Below, piece by piece: positions 1 through 6,879 of a DNA stretch of 10,801 nt (position 1 is the stretch's first letter; the number at the start of each line of letters is the position of its first letter). The stretch comes from an uncultured Bacteroidia bacterium (lineage in GTDB: Bacteria > Bacteroidota > Bacteroidia > Bacteroidales > UBA932): contig CADBPH010000323.1 in assembly GCA_902796455.1 (NCBI GenBank), positions 1-10,801 on the forward strand. The letters are read 5' to 3'. The position numbers and the translations under genes were made by a program. Below the pieces are notes generated by a model. That model was not told the origin of the DNA. It saw only the letters and a list, made by a program, of their open reading frames with translations, and made no database searches.

Positions 1-453
1 AGCGGTCCTTTCCCGACGGAACTGTTTGACGAGACGGGAGAACGCCTCCGCCAGATCGGTCACGAATTCGGCGCTGTCACCGGCCGCCCGCGCCGCTGCG
101 GATGGCTGGACCTCGTCGCCCTGAAATACACGGCGATGATCGACGGCGTAACGGACCTCGTGATGATGAAATCGGACTGCCTCGATTCCTTCGAGACCAT
201 CAAGGTCTGCACATCCTATCTCGTGGACGGGAAGCCGACGGACCGTTTCCCGTTCGACACCCGGTCCCGGATCGAACCGGTGTACACGGAATTTGAAGGA
301 TGGCAGCAGGATCTGCGGGGCATCCGCGACGCGGCAGCCCTGCCCCGGGCTTTCCAGAACTACATCCGCTTCATGGAATCGTACCTCGGCATTCCGATCC
401 GGATCATCTCCCTCGGACCCGACCGCAAGGAAACCATTTACATCCAATCGTAA
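1..453 (+). CDS. purA: Adenylosuccinate synthetase, C-terminal part (5' end outside window)
   Basis: PurA joins IMP and aspartate, using GTP, to make adenylosuccinate, the first committed step from IMP to AMP in the cytoplasm. The open frame enters at base 1 and gives the last 150 residues of a protein usually about 420-430 long. Family landmarks are present: GPFPTEL at the first residues, then the GRPRRCGWLD block (about residues 28-37), then the IDGVTDL and MMKSD segments, and later FPFDTRSRIEPVYTE. The C-terminus (GIPIRIISLGPDRKETI) is typical. The TAA stop at 451-453 lies only 5 nt before the next ATG, so purA and the Hdr-like genes probably share a transcript. The gene is cut only by the window edge; nothing suggests it is broken. 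Identification is secure. Confidence 0.96.
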   Translation, partial: SGPFPTELFDETGERLRQIGHEFGAVTGRPRRCGWLDLVALKYTAMIDGVTDLVMMKSDCLDSFETIKVCTSYLVDGKPTDRFPFDTRSRIEPVYTEFEGWQQDLRGIRDAAALPRAFQNYIRFMESYLGIPIRIISLGPDRKETIYIQS

Positions 454-458
454 CTGAC

Positions 459-1154
459 ATGGGAGCCTTATGTGACCGCCTGAAACAGGATTACCGGTTG
501 AAAGAAGGATTGAATGCCTGCATCAACTGCGGGACCTGCACGGCCATTTGTCCGGCCGCGGAGTTCTACCGCTATGACCCCCGGCAGATCGTCGTGACCG
601 TCCAGAACGACGACGATGAAGAACTGGAACGCCTGCTGCGGAGCGACGTGATCTGGTATTGCGGCGAATGCATGAGTTGCGTGACCCGCTGCCCGCGCAA
701 GAACGCGCCGGGACTGGTCATCATGGCCCTGCGGAGTCTCTCGATTGAAACGGGGCTTTTCATCGAATCGGAGAAAGGACGGCAGCAGTACCTGCTGTCC
801 AAGGATTTGTGCAGCAATGTCCTGGACTACGGATACTGCGTGTACCCCCGGCGTTTCGACTATGCCGGACATCCCGAGGCCGGAAAAGTCTGGCAGTGGG
901 AAGAGCAACACCTGGACGATGTCTTCGAGCGGCTGGGAGGCAACCTGGACGGCAAAGGCCCCGGAGCCATGCGCCGGATTCCCCAGGAAGACCTGGACCA
1001 GCTCAAGCGGATCTTTGACCTGACGGGGGCTACGGCCAGGATGGAAACGGTCCGCAAAGCCGGGGAGAAAAAAGCGGAGGAGCTCGGCATGACCCTCGAA
1101 GAGTTTGAACAAGCCGTCTATTCCAAGACCGACCAGCGGCATCTGCACGGATAA
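459..1154 (+). CDS. HdrC-like protein with two [4Fe-4S] clusters
   Basis: A 231-residue soluble iron-sulfur protein resembling subunit C of heterodisulfide reductase, which passes electrons between the flavoprotein HdrA and the CCG protein HdrB. Two ferredoxin-type motifs are complete: C21-x2-C24-x2-C27-x3-C31-P and C68-x2-C71-x2-C74-x3-C78-P. The spacer between them is rich in acidic residues, as is usual in HdrC. After the second motif come about 150 residues, longer than in methanogen HdrC; the end is charged and helical-looking. I chose ATG 459 because the frame is open upstream to an ATG at 300 but that part overlaps purA and reads as out-of-frame, arginine/proline-rich sequence. The gene sits 5 nt after purA and 11 nt before the HdrB-like gene. 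There is no signal peptide or membrane segment, so it is probably cytoplasmic. The family call is firm; the partner and substrate are inferred from context. Confidence 0.9.
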   Translation: MGALCDRLKQDYRLKEGLNACINCGTCTAICPAAEFYRYDPRQIVVTVQNDDDEELERLLRSDVIWYCGECMSCVTRCPRKNAPGLVIMALRSLSIETGLFIESEKGRQQYLLSKDLCSNVLDYGYCVYPRRFDYAGHPEAGKVWQWEEQHLDDVFERLGGNLDGKGPGAMRRIPQEDLDQLKRIFDLTGATARMETVRKAGEKKAEELGMTLEEFEQAVYSKTDQRHLHG

Positions 1155-1165
1155 TTCGACAGTTT

Positions 1166-2242
1166 ATGATTTACGAAGGAAAAAAGAAAATCTGGTCGGA
1201 CTACCAGAAGGAAATACCGGACGATCATTATTTTTACGTCCGCAGTTGCATCCGGCAATCCTTTTTCCCGGCATCCGAAGCGACGTTCCTGGACATCACC
1301 CGGAACCGGCTGGGAAAGGACATTTTCGAAACGGAGCACCACACGACCTGCGGCGGAATCGCCTATCATTCAGATACGATTCCGCAGGAAACCGTCATGA
1401 CGATCGTGGCGCGCCAGTTCGCCCTGATGAAAAAATACGGCTATGAGAACTACGTCTGCTCCTGCATCACTTCGTTCGGCCTGTATTCCGAGATCCTGGA
1501 GACCTGGCATGAATTCCCCGAACTGCAGGAGAAAATCGCCCGGCTGCTGAAAGAATCCTGCGGCCTGGAGTTCGCCAAGCCCAAATACCTGATCCACGCC
1601 AGCGACCTGATTTACAAATACCGCAACCTGATTGCGGCCCAGGCAAAGTTCAAGCTGGTCAATGCCAAGACCGGCGAACCGCTGCGGGTGGTCGAGCATA
1701 TCGGCTGCCACTATTCCAAGATGTTCCCCAGCAAGGGTGTCGGCGGTGCGGAATATCCGTACGTCCTGACGGGCATGATCGATGCCTGGGGCGGCGAAGT
1801 CATCGACTACCCGGAACGGCGGCATTGCTGCGGATTCGGGTTCCGGCAGTATTTCATCAAGGGAAACCGGAGCTACTCCCTTTCGAACACACATAAGAAA
1901 TTCGAAAGCATGGAGCCTTACAAGCCGGACATGATCATCACGAACTGTCCCGGCTGCCCCTATTTCCTGGACCGCTGGCAATATGTGATCGCAGAAAGCA
2001 GCGGAAAGACTTATGGTCCTGACGGACAAGGAATTCCAGTATTCACATACGAAGAAGTCGCCGGTCTGGTAATGGGTTATGACCCGTGGGATCTCGGCCT
2101 GCAGACCCACCAGGTTCCGGTCGAACCGCTCCTGGACAAACTGGGAATCCCGTATGATCCGGCGAAAAAATACCTCGGCAAGAACGGAAAAGATCTCGGG
2201 AAACCGGAAGATACCTGTTTTTGCTGCTCCGGCATTATCTGA
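1166..2242 (+). CDS. HdrB-like CCG-domain protein, first CCG motif degenerate
   Basis: A 358-residue protein of the HdrB family. In methanogens HdrB holds two non-cubane [4Fe-4S] clusters, bound by cysteine-rich CCG motifs, that reduce the CoM-S-S-CoB disulfide. The second motif is complete here: C181, C221-C222-G, and C261-P-G-C264. The first is partial: C28, then T61-C62-G where CC-G is expected, then C98-S-C100 and S103 where a CxxC pair is expected. The protein ends in an unusual cysteine-rich tail, C351-F-C353-C354-S-G. It therefore probably holds one standard non-cubane cluster and either an altered one or none at the N-terminal site. ATG 1166 is the first start after the upstream stop and gives a normal HdrB N-terminus. 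There is no membrane segment. The real substrate is unknown; Bacteroidota are not expected to have coenzymes M and B. Confidence 0.88.
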   Translation: MIYEGKKKIWSDYQKEIPDDHYFYVRSCIRQSFFPASEATFLDITRNRLGKDIFETEHHTTCGGIAYHSDTIPQETVMTIVARQFALMKKYGYENYVCSCITSFGLYSEILETWHEFPELQEKIARLLKESCGLEFAKPKYLIHASDLIYKYRNLIAAQAKFKLVNAKTGEPLRVVEHIGCHYSKMFPSKGVGGAEYPYVLTGMIDAWGGEVIDYPERRHCCGFGFRQYFIKGNRSYSLSNTHKKFESMEPYKPDMIITNCPGCPYFLDRWQYVIAESSGKTYGPDGQGIPVFTYEEVAGLVMGYDPWDLGLQTHQVPVEPLLDKLGIPYDPAKKYLGKNGKDLGKPEDTCFCCSGII

Positions 2243-2275
2243 TGCACGTAAAACTGTACTAAAACCGATCTGAAC

Positions 2276-3304
2276 ATGAAGAAGAACATCCTCATCATCG
2301 GAGGCGGACCGGCCGGACTGGAAGCAGCCGCCAGTCTGAAACACTCCGGAAACAATATCATCCTCATCGAAAAAAGCCACCAACTCGGCGGACACCTGGC
2401 CCGTTGGGACCGGCTGTTCCCGGACGGCATCCGGGCCCGCGAGGTCCTGGACAAGATGATTGCATCCCTGGACGGGGTCAACTACTTCACGGACACGGAT
2501 ATCGCCCAGATCAATATCCTGGACAGATCCTACAGCGTCATCCTGTCGAACGGAATCAGCGTCCTGGCCGACGCCGTCCTGATGGCGACCGGATTCGACT
2601 TGTTCGACGCCCGGAAAAAAGAAGAGTACGGGTATGGCATCTACGACCAAGTCATTACCAATGCGGACCTGGAGGATTGGTTCCGCACCCGCGAAGACAG
2701 CCGCATCGACCATCCCAAGCGGATCGGTTTCGTCCACTGCGTCGGATCGCGTGACGAGAAGTCCGGCTGCCGCGCCTGCTCGAAGGTCTGCTGCGCCACC
2801 GCGGTGAAACAGGCCTGCGAAATCAAAGCGGAATTCCCTGACGCTCAGGTATATTGCTTCTACATGGACCTGCGGATGTTCGGCAAGCATTATGAGGACC
2901 TGTACCTGAAAGCCCAGAAAGAATATGGCATCCGGTTTATCCGGGGACGGGTCTCCGAAGTGGCGGAGCAGATCGACAAGACCCTGCAGGTGAAAGCGGA
3001 AGACACGCTCTCCAGCAAACCGCTCAAGGTAACCCTGGATTTGCTGGTGCTCATGTCCGGAATCCGTCCTTCCCAAAACTTGGAGCCTGTCCGGAAGGCA
3101 CTCCAGCTGGCGAAGGACGACGACGGTTTCATCAATGAGCGCGACGCCGTCTACGAACTTCAGAAAACGTCCATGCCTGGGCTGTTCGTCGCCGGAGCCG
3201 TCACCGGGCCCAAGACCCTGCCGGATACCCTCGCAGAAGCCCGGGCGGCCGCCCTCCAGATCCTTTCCTACCTGGCAGACAACGACAAAAAGCCCGCGAA
3301 ATGA
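2276..3304 (+). CDS. HdrA-like FAD/iron-sulfur oxidoreductase, short form
   Basis: A 342-residue flavoprotein matching the core of HdrA, the FAD-carrying subunit that splits or merges electron pairs in heterodisulfide reductase. The N-terminus begins straight at the dinucleotide-binding motif GGGPAG (residues 9-14), followed by an acidic strand end (IEK) and LGGHLA. The HdrA signature is clear: HCVGSRDEKSGC from residue 154, then C168-SK-V-C172-C173. This gives C155-x12-C168-x3-C172-C173, the spacing of the flavin-adjacent [4Fe-4S] site. It is followed by YMDLRMFGKHYEDLY (from 196) and RFIRGRVSEV. A closing FAD motif, GLFVAGAVTGPKTLPDTLAE, starts near 302. Full HdrA is roughly 650 residues; the N-terminal domain and the ferredoxin inserts and tail are missing. 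The gene starts 33 nt after the HdrB-like gene and its stop overlaps the next ATG by 4 nt (ATGA), suggesting translational coupling. Confidence 0.92.
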   Translation: MKKNILIIGGGPAGLEAAASLKHSGNNIILIEKSHQLGGHLARWDRLFPDGIRAREVLDKMIASLDGVNYFTDTDIAQINILDRSYSVILSNGISVLADAVLMATGFDLFDARKKEEYGYGIYDQVITNADLEDWFRTREDSRIDHPKRIGFVHCVGSRDEKSGCRACSKVCCATAVKQACEIKAEFPDAQVYCFYMDLRMFGKHYEDLYLKAQKEYGIRFIRGRVSEVAEQIDKTLQVKAEDTLSSKPLKVTLDLLVLMSGIRPSQNLEPVRKALQLAKDDDGFINERDAVYELQKTSMPGLFVAGAVTGPKTLPDTLAEARAAALQILSYLADNDKKPAK

Positions 3305-3630
3305 TTGACTTCGGATTCGGTATTTCTCCCAGCTCCCGAATGGACCTGAACCGGGTGGACCAGGAAAAATACGCCCGGCTGGTCAAATTGGAGCCCGACG
3401 TGACCTGCTGCATCGGCTGTGGGTCCTGCACGGCCTCCTGCTCGGCCGGCGTCTTCTCCCGGACCAGCCTCCGCAGCGCGCTGCTGGCCCTGCAGAACGG
3501 GAAAGAGCAAGAAGCCCTTTCGCTGCTGGGAGCCTGCATGTTCTGCGGCAAATGCCTGATGGTCTGCCCCCGCGGCCTGAATACGCGTCACATGATCCTC
3601 TCCATCCATAAAATTTACTCCGAAACATGA
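3301..3630 (+). CDS. Small HdrC-like protein with two [4Fe-4S] clusters
   Basis: A 109-residue ferredoxin-like protein, the second HdrC-type unit of the operon. It has two full cysteine motifs, C37-x2-C40-x2-C43-x3-C47 and C79-x2-C82-x2-C85-x3-C89-P, separated by a helical spacer. Apart from about 35 leading residues and 20 trailing ones it is nearly all cluster-binding core. C47 is followed by Ser rather than the usual Pro. It overlaps the HdrA-like gene by 4 nt and the next gene by 4 nt (ATGA at both joints), so these three proteins are probably made in step and may touch. It could be the wire between the flavin of the HdrA-like protein and the membrane HdrDE-like fusion, or stand in for the ferredoxin domain the short HdrA lacks. 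That role is inference; the two-cluster fold is well supported. Confidence 0.9.
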   Translation: MIDFGFGISPSSRMDLNRVDQEKYARLVKLEPDVTCCIGCGSCTASCSAGVFSRTSLRSALLALQNGKEQEALSLLGACMFCGKCLMVCPRGLNTRHMILSIHKIYSET

Positions 3631-5513
3631 TGAACCTCCTTTCTCTCCTTCTTCCCCTGCAGGATGTAAGCGCGGAGGTCATCGACCGGATTCCGAGCGG
3701 ATACAACCATTTCATCCTGCCGTATTTCATCGGCATCCTGTTCTGCATCAGCTGGCTGCTCGTCGGTCTGCTGCGGAATCTCGCCAGCCTGCCCGCCGAA
3801 GACAGGAAACGGCTGGCCCTCTCGCTCGTTACGCCGAAAACTGCCTGGAAGAACATCCGTGACCTGTTCTGCGACTGCTTGTTCCACACCAAAATCTGGA
3901 AGCGGAAACCGCTACTCGGATACATGCACTCGGCCATCGCCTTCGGCTGGTTCATGCTCATCATCCTGGGCCACTGCGAAGTCGCGCTGTTTGTGCCCAA
4001 ACACCTGTCCTTCAAAGAAGGGAACCTGTTTTACCCCATCTTCTACCGGTTCTTTGTCTGGGCCAACCCCGAGCATACGACCCTGCGCGGCTCCCTCTTT
4101 TTCTTCCTGATGGACTTCTTCTTACTGTATGTCCTCTCGGGAATCGGTCTGGCCATGTTCAAGCGGATCCGGTCCATCGCCCTCGGCATGCGCCACACCA
4201 CCAAGCCCTCGCTGGCGGACCGTGTCGCCCTGTATGCCCTCTGGAGTATTTTCCCGCTCCGTCTGCTGGCGGAAAGTTTCACGGCCAACCTCAGCGGCGG
4301 CAGTTTTCTCACCTACTCCGCCAATGTCCTCCTGCGCTGGCTTTTCGGCGAGAACCTGTACATCATGCCCTGGTGGTGGGCTTACTCCATCGCTCTCGGC
4401 CTCTTTTTCTTCGCCATGCCTTTCAGCCGGTACATGCACATCCTGACAGAACCGCTGCTGATCCTCTACCGCAACGCCGGGCTGAAGATCCGCACCCTCA
4501 ACCGGGGATTCGGAGAAGCGGAAATTTATGCCTGCTCCAGCTGCGGCCTGTGCCTGGATGCCTGTCCGATGAACATCCAGAAAAAGAACCTGCGCTTTTC
4601 TTCCGTCTACCTGATCCGTTTCCTGCGCCGGCACAACCAGGCCAAGGTGGACCGCATCGCCGACAAATGCCTGCAGTGCGGGAAATGCGCACAGCTCTGT
4701 CCGGTGGGAGTCAATGCGCCGGCCATGCGCGTGGTCCAGCGCAGTCTCTCCAACAACGTCATCCCCTACCACTACGCTTATATGCAGGACGTCGCCGCGG
4801 CAGCGCCGGCATCCCAGGGAAAAGTCCTTTATTTCGCCGGCTGCATGACCCGGCTGACCCCGCGGATCATCAAAGGCGTGGAGAAGGTCCTGCAGACAGC
4901 CGGAATCGACTATGTCTTTGCGGACAAAGAGGGCGGCCTGTGCTGCGGAAGGCCCCTCATGCTGGCTGGACGCACGGATGCGGCCCGGAAGGCCATCGAG
5001 GCCAACCGGCAGATGATCCTCTCCTCCGGCTGCACGACGCTCCTCGTATCCTGCCCGATCTGTTACAAAGTCTTCCGCGAAGAGTATGACCTGCCCGGCA
5101 TCCGCATTGTCCATTATACAGAATTCATCCAGGAGCTCATCGCTTCGGGGAAACTGTCCATGGAGAAAGACGGAACGCGTTACGTGTACCACGATCCCTG
5201 TGAACTGGGACGCGGTTGCGGAATCTATGAGGAACCGAGAGCGGTCCTTTCCCAGGCGGGTACGCTGTGCCACGCTTCCAAGGAACGGGACGAGAGCCTG
5301 TGCTGCGGCGGAAGTCTCGGCAGCCTGACCCTCAACTACAAAGACCGCGGAAAGATTACGGAAGGTGCCCTGGAGACCCTTCTGGCGGAGAATCCGGAGT
5401 GCATCGTGACGGCCTGCCCACTCTGCCTGAAGACATTCTCAGAGAAATCGGCCGTCCCCGTCAAAGATTTCGCCGAGGTCGTAGCCGGACACCTGCCTCA
5501 GGCAAGCGCCTGA
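3627..5513 (+). CDS. Membrane cytochrome b / HdrD-like iron-sulfur fusion (HdrE-HdrD or DsrM-DsrK type)
   Basis: A 628-residue fusion. The first ~285 residues form a NarI/HdrE-like membrane domain with about five hydrophobic segments (near 30-50, 100-122, 155-177, 200-216 and 250-268). Membrane-side histidines H28, H101, H116 and H271 (in RYMHILTEPL) are candidate heme b ligands. The soluble part starts with two ferredoxin motifs, C303-x2-C306-x2-C309-x3-C313-P and C348-x2-C351-x2-C354-x3-C358-P. Two complete CCG motifs follow: C406, C439-C440, C476-PI-C479; and C525, C559-C560, C597-PL-C600. This is the order of HdrE plus HdrD, or DsrM plus DsrK, in one chain, where the membrane heme exchanges electrons with quinol and the CCG clusters with a thiol/disulfide or a partner protein. 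It begins on the stop codon of the small ferredoxin gene (4-nt overlap) and ends 5 nt before a convergent gene. Menaquinone as the membrane partner is inference. Confidence 0.92.
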   Translation: MMNLLSLLLPLQDVSAEVIDRIPSGYNHFILPYFIGILFCISWLLVGLLRNLASLPAEDRKRLALSLVTPKTAWKNIRDLFCDCLFHTKIWKRKPLLGYMHSAIAFGWFMLIILGHCEVALFVPKHLSFKEGNLFYPIFYRFFVWANPEHTTLRGSLFFFLMDFFLLYVLSGIGLAMFKRIRSIALGMRHTTKPSLADRVALYALWSIFPLRLLAESFTANLSGGSFLTYSANVLLRWLFGENLYIMPWWWAYSIALGLFFFAMPFSRYMHILTEPLLILYRNAGLKIRTLNRGFGEAEIYACSSCGLCLDACPMNIQKKNLRFSSVYLIRFLRRHNQAKVDRIADKCLQCGKCAQLCPVGVNAPAMRVVQRSLSNNVIPYHYAYMQDVAAAAPASQGKVLYFAGCMTRLTPRIIKGVEKVLQTAGIDYVFADKEGGLCCGRPLMLAGRTDAARKAIEANRQMILSSGCTTLLVSCPICYKVFREEYDLPGIRIVHYTEFIQELIASGKLSMEKDGTRYVYHDPCELGRGCGIYEEPRAVLSQAGTLCHASKERDESLCCGGSLGSLTLNYKDRGKITEGALETLLAENPECIVTACPLCLKTFSEKSAVPVKDFAEVVAGHLPQASA

Positions 5514-5518
5514 TTATC

Positions 5519-6865
5519 TTACTTATTCGCCTGGTCCAAGCCCAACTGGGGATTCCGGTCTGACGACCGGGCCAGGAGCAGGGCGACCACCAGGGCGGCG
5601 ATGCAGAGCAAGACAAACATCACCTCCACCCGGACCGCTCCGGAAGCGGCGCCGGCGACCGCGGCTCCCCCCAGGATGAAGCCGGCCAGCATCTTGAAAG
5701 ACAGCAGGCCGAGATTCTGCACCCAGTAAATCAGCGAATACGTCGTGCCCAGCACTTTGTCCGGGACGATTTTCGGCACGCTCGGCCAAAGGGCGGCAGG
5801 GACCAGGGAATAACCGAATCCCAGCAGAACCATGCCCAGATACCCGAAGAACGGGACGCCGGCCGGGGCAAAAGCCAGCATCAAATGGGCCAGCAGGGCC
5901 AGGACGGCACCCAGGACCATCCATCGTGTCCCCTTCCCCTTCGCATCGACCATCATGCCGAACAAAGGAGCAAAGATCACCGTCGAGAAAGGCAGCATGG
6001 ACACCATCCAGCCGGCCGTTTCAGACGGGATGTCGAACCGGGGGATCAGGATCGCCCCGGCGAATTTCTTGAACGCAATGATGCTGCTGTAAAAGAGGAC
6101 ACACAACAGGCTGACCAGCCAGAAATTCTTGTTCCGGAGAATCTGAAGAACGTCCCGGAACTGGAATGCGTCGGACGAAGCGGTGGCGGCGGCAGGGGCC
6201 TGCACCCGGTCATGCCGGGCATCCAATGCGACAAAGACCGCCCAAAGGATCAGCCCCAGGGCCATCAGGCCGACCCCGAACAGGGCCGGACGCGCCGTCT
6301 CGGAAAGGGAATACACATGCCCTGCCTGCTGGACGACCAGGCGGGGGGCCAGGACCAGGGCAAGGGCCGTTCCGAGCCGCGCAATCGCCAGCTGCAATCC
6401 CATGGCCAGGGCCATGTGCCCGTGACGGAACCACTTGGCAATCGACCGCGTAACGGCCGTCCCGGCAATCTCACTGCCGAGTCCGAAGAACATGCACCCG
6501 ATGTAGGCCAGGCGCAGGGAGCGGGCGGGAGCAAGACCGCTGGTGATGGCATGCAGTACCAGCAGGGCACCCCCTGCCATCATTCCGACAAACAGGGAGC
6601 CGGTCACCCGGACGCCCCACTTGTCCAGCAGCATGCCGCAGACCACGAGCCCGCCGAACACGCACAGGACCGAGTAGCCACTGGTATACAGGCCGTAACC
6701 GACTGCATCCCACCCTAACGCCGTCGATGAGGGATCTTCGAAAAGATAGGAAATCGACGAGAACATGTCGTCGAAGAAATAGGATGCGAACATCGGGACC
6801 ACCAGGCAGGCCAGTGCCAGCCAGGCGGTCCGTTTGAGGCGGGAGCCGGGTGCAGGGTTTTGCAT
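5519..6865 (-). CDS. Major facilitator superfamily transporter, MFSD1-like, 12 helices
   Basis: A 448-residue inner-membrane transporter with about 12 hydrophobic segments and a polar central loop (about 214-240) splitting two six-helix halves. MFS motif A is present between helices 2 and 3 as G77-MLL-D81-KWG-V-R86, with a weaker copy in the second half (GMMVDAKGKG, about 303-312). The segment ALWPSVPK (358-365) followed by GTTYSLIYWVQNLGL resembles the same region of the MFSD1 family, known in animals as a lysosomal dipeptide carrier; that link is from memory, so the substrate is open. It is the second gene of a two-gene unit, starting 14 nt after the related upstream transporter, and has no visible promoter of its own. 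Its stop lies 5 nt from the stop of the convergent cytochrome/HdrD fusion. No signal peptide apart from helix 1. Confidence 0.87.
   Translation of the reverse strand: MQNPAPGSRLKRTAWLALACLVVPMFASYFFDDMFSSISYLFEDPSSTALGWDAVGYGLYTSGYSVLCVFGGLVVCGMLLDKWGVRVTGSLFVGMMAGGALLVLHAITSGLAPARSLRLAYIGCMFFGLGSEIAGTAVTRSIAKWFRHGHMALAMGLQLAIARLGTALALVLAPRLVVQQAGHVYSLSETARPALFGVGLMALGLILWAVFVALDARHDRVQAPAAATASSDAFQFRDVLQILRNKNFWLVSLLCVLFYSSIIAFKKFAGAILIPRFDIPSETAGWMVSMLPFSTVIFAPLFGMMVDAKGKGTRWMVLGAVLALLAHLMLAFAPAGVPFFGYLGMVLLGFGYSLVPAALWPSVPKIVPDKVLGTTYSLIYWVQNLGLLSFKMLAGFILGGAAVAGAASGAVRVEVMFVLLCIAALVVALLLARSSDRNPQLGLDQANK
5555..5570. other. Perfect 6-bp hairpin near the convergent gene ends
   Basis: CCGGTC (5555-5560) pairs with GACCGG (5565-5570) around a TGAC loop. 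It lies inside the last codons of the downstream transporter gene, about 42 nt past the stop of the cytochrome/HdrD fusion. The gap between the convergent genes is only 5 nt, so any terminator for the Hdr-like operon must lie in coding DNA, and this is the best stem I found. No U-run follows on the + strand, so a terminator role is weakly supported. Confidence 0.3.
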
Positions 6866-6879
6866 ATTCAGCTTATCTT

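Noticed and set aside
300..458. Longer start (ATG 300) for the first HdrC-like gene
   Set aside because: It would overlap purA by about 150 nt, and the added residues are out-of-frame purA sequence rich in Arg, Pro and His. ATG 459 gives a normal HdrC start.
2243..2275. Promoter or regulatory site in the 33-nt gap before the HdrA-like gene
   Set aside because: No TAnnTTTG or TTTG box and no notable hairpin; it looks like plain operon spacer.
1370..3076. Long open frame on the minus strand opposite the HdrB/HdrA-like genes
   Set aside because: It covers two genes with strong protein motifs on the + strand; the translation has no recognisable family and arises from high GC in third codon positions.
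4122..5273. 383-codon minus-strand frame opposite the cytochrome/HdrD fusion
   Set aside because: No family features; the + strand carries all cysteine motifs of the fusion.
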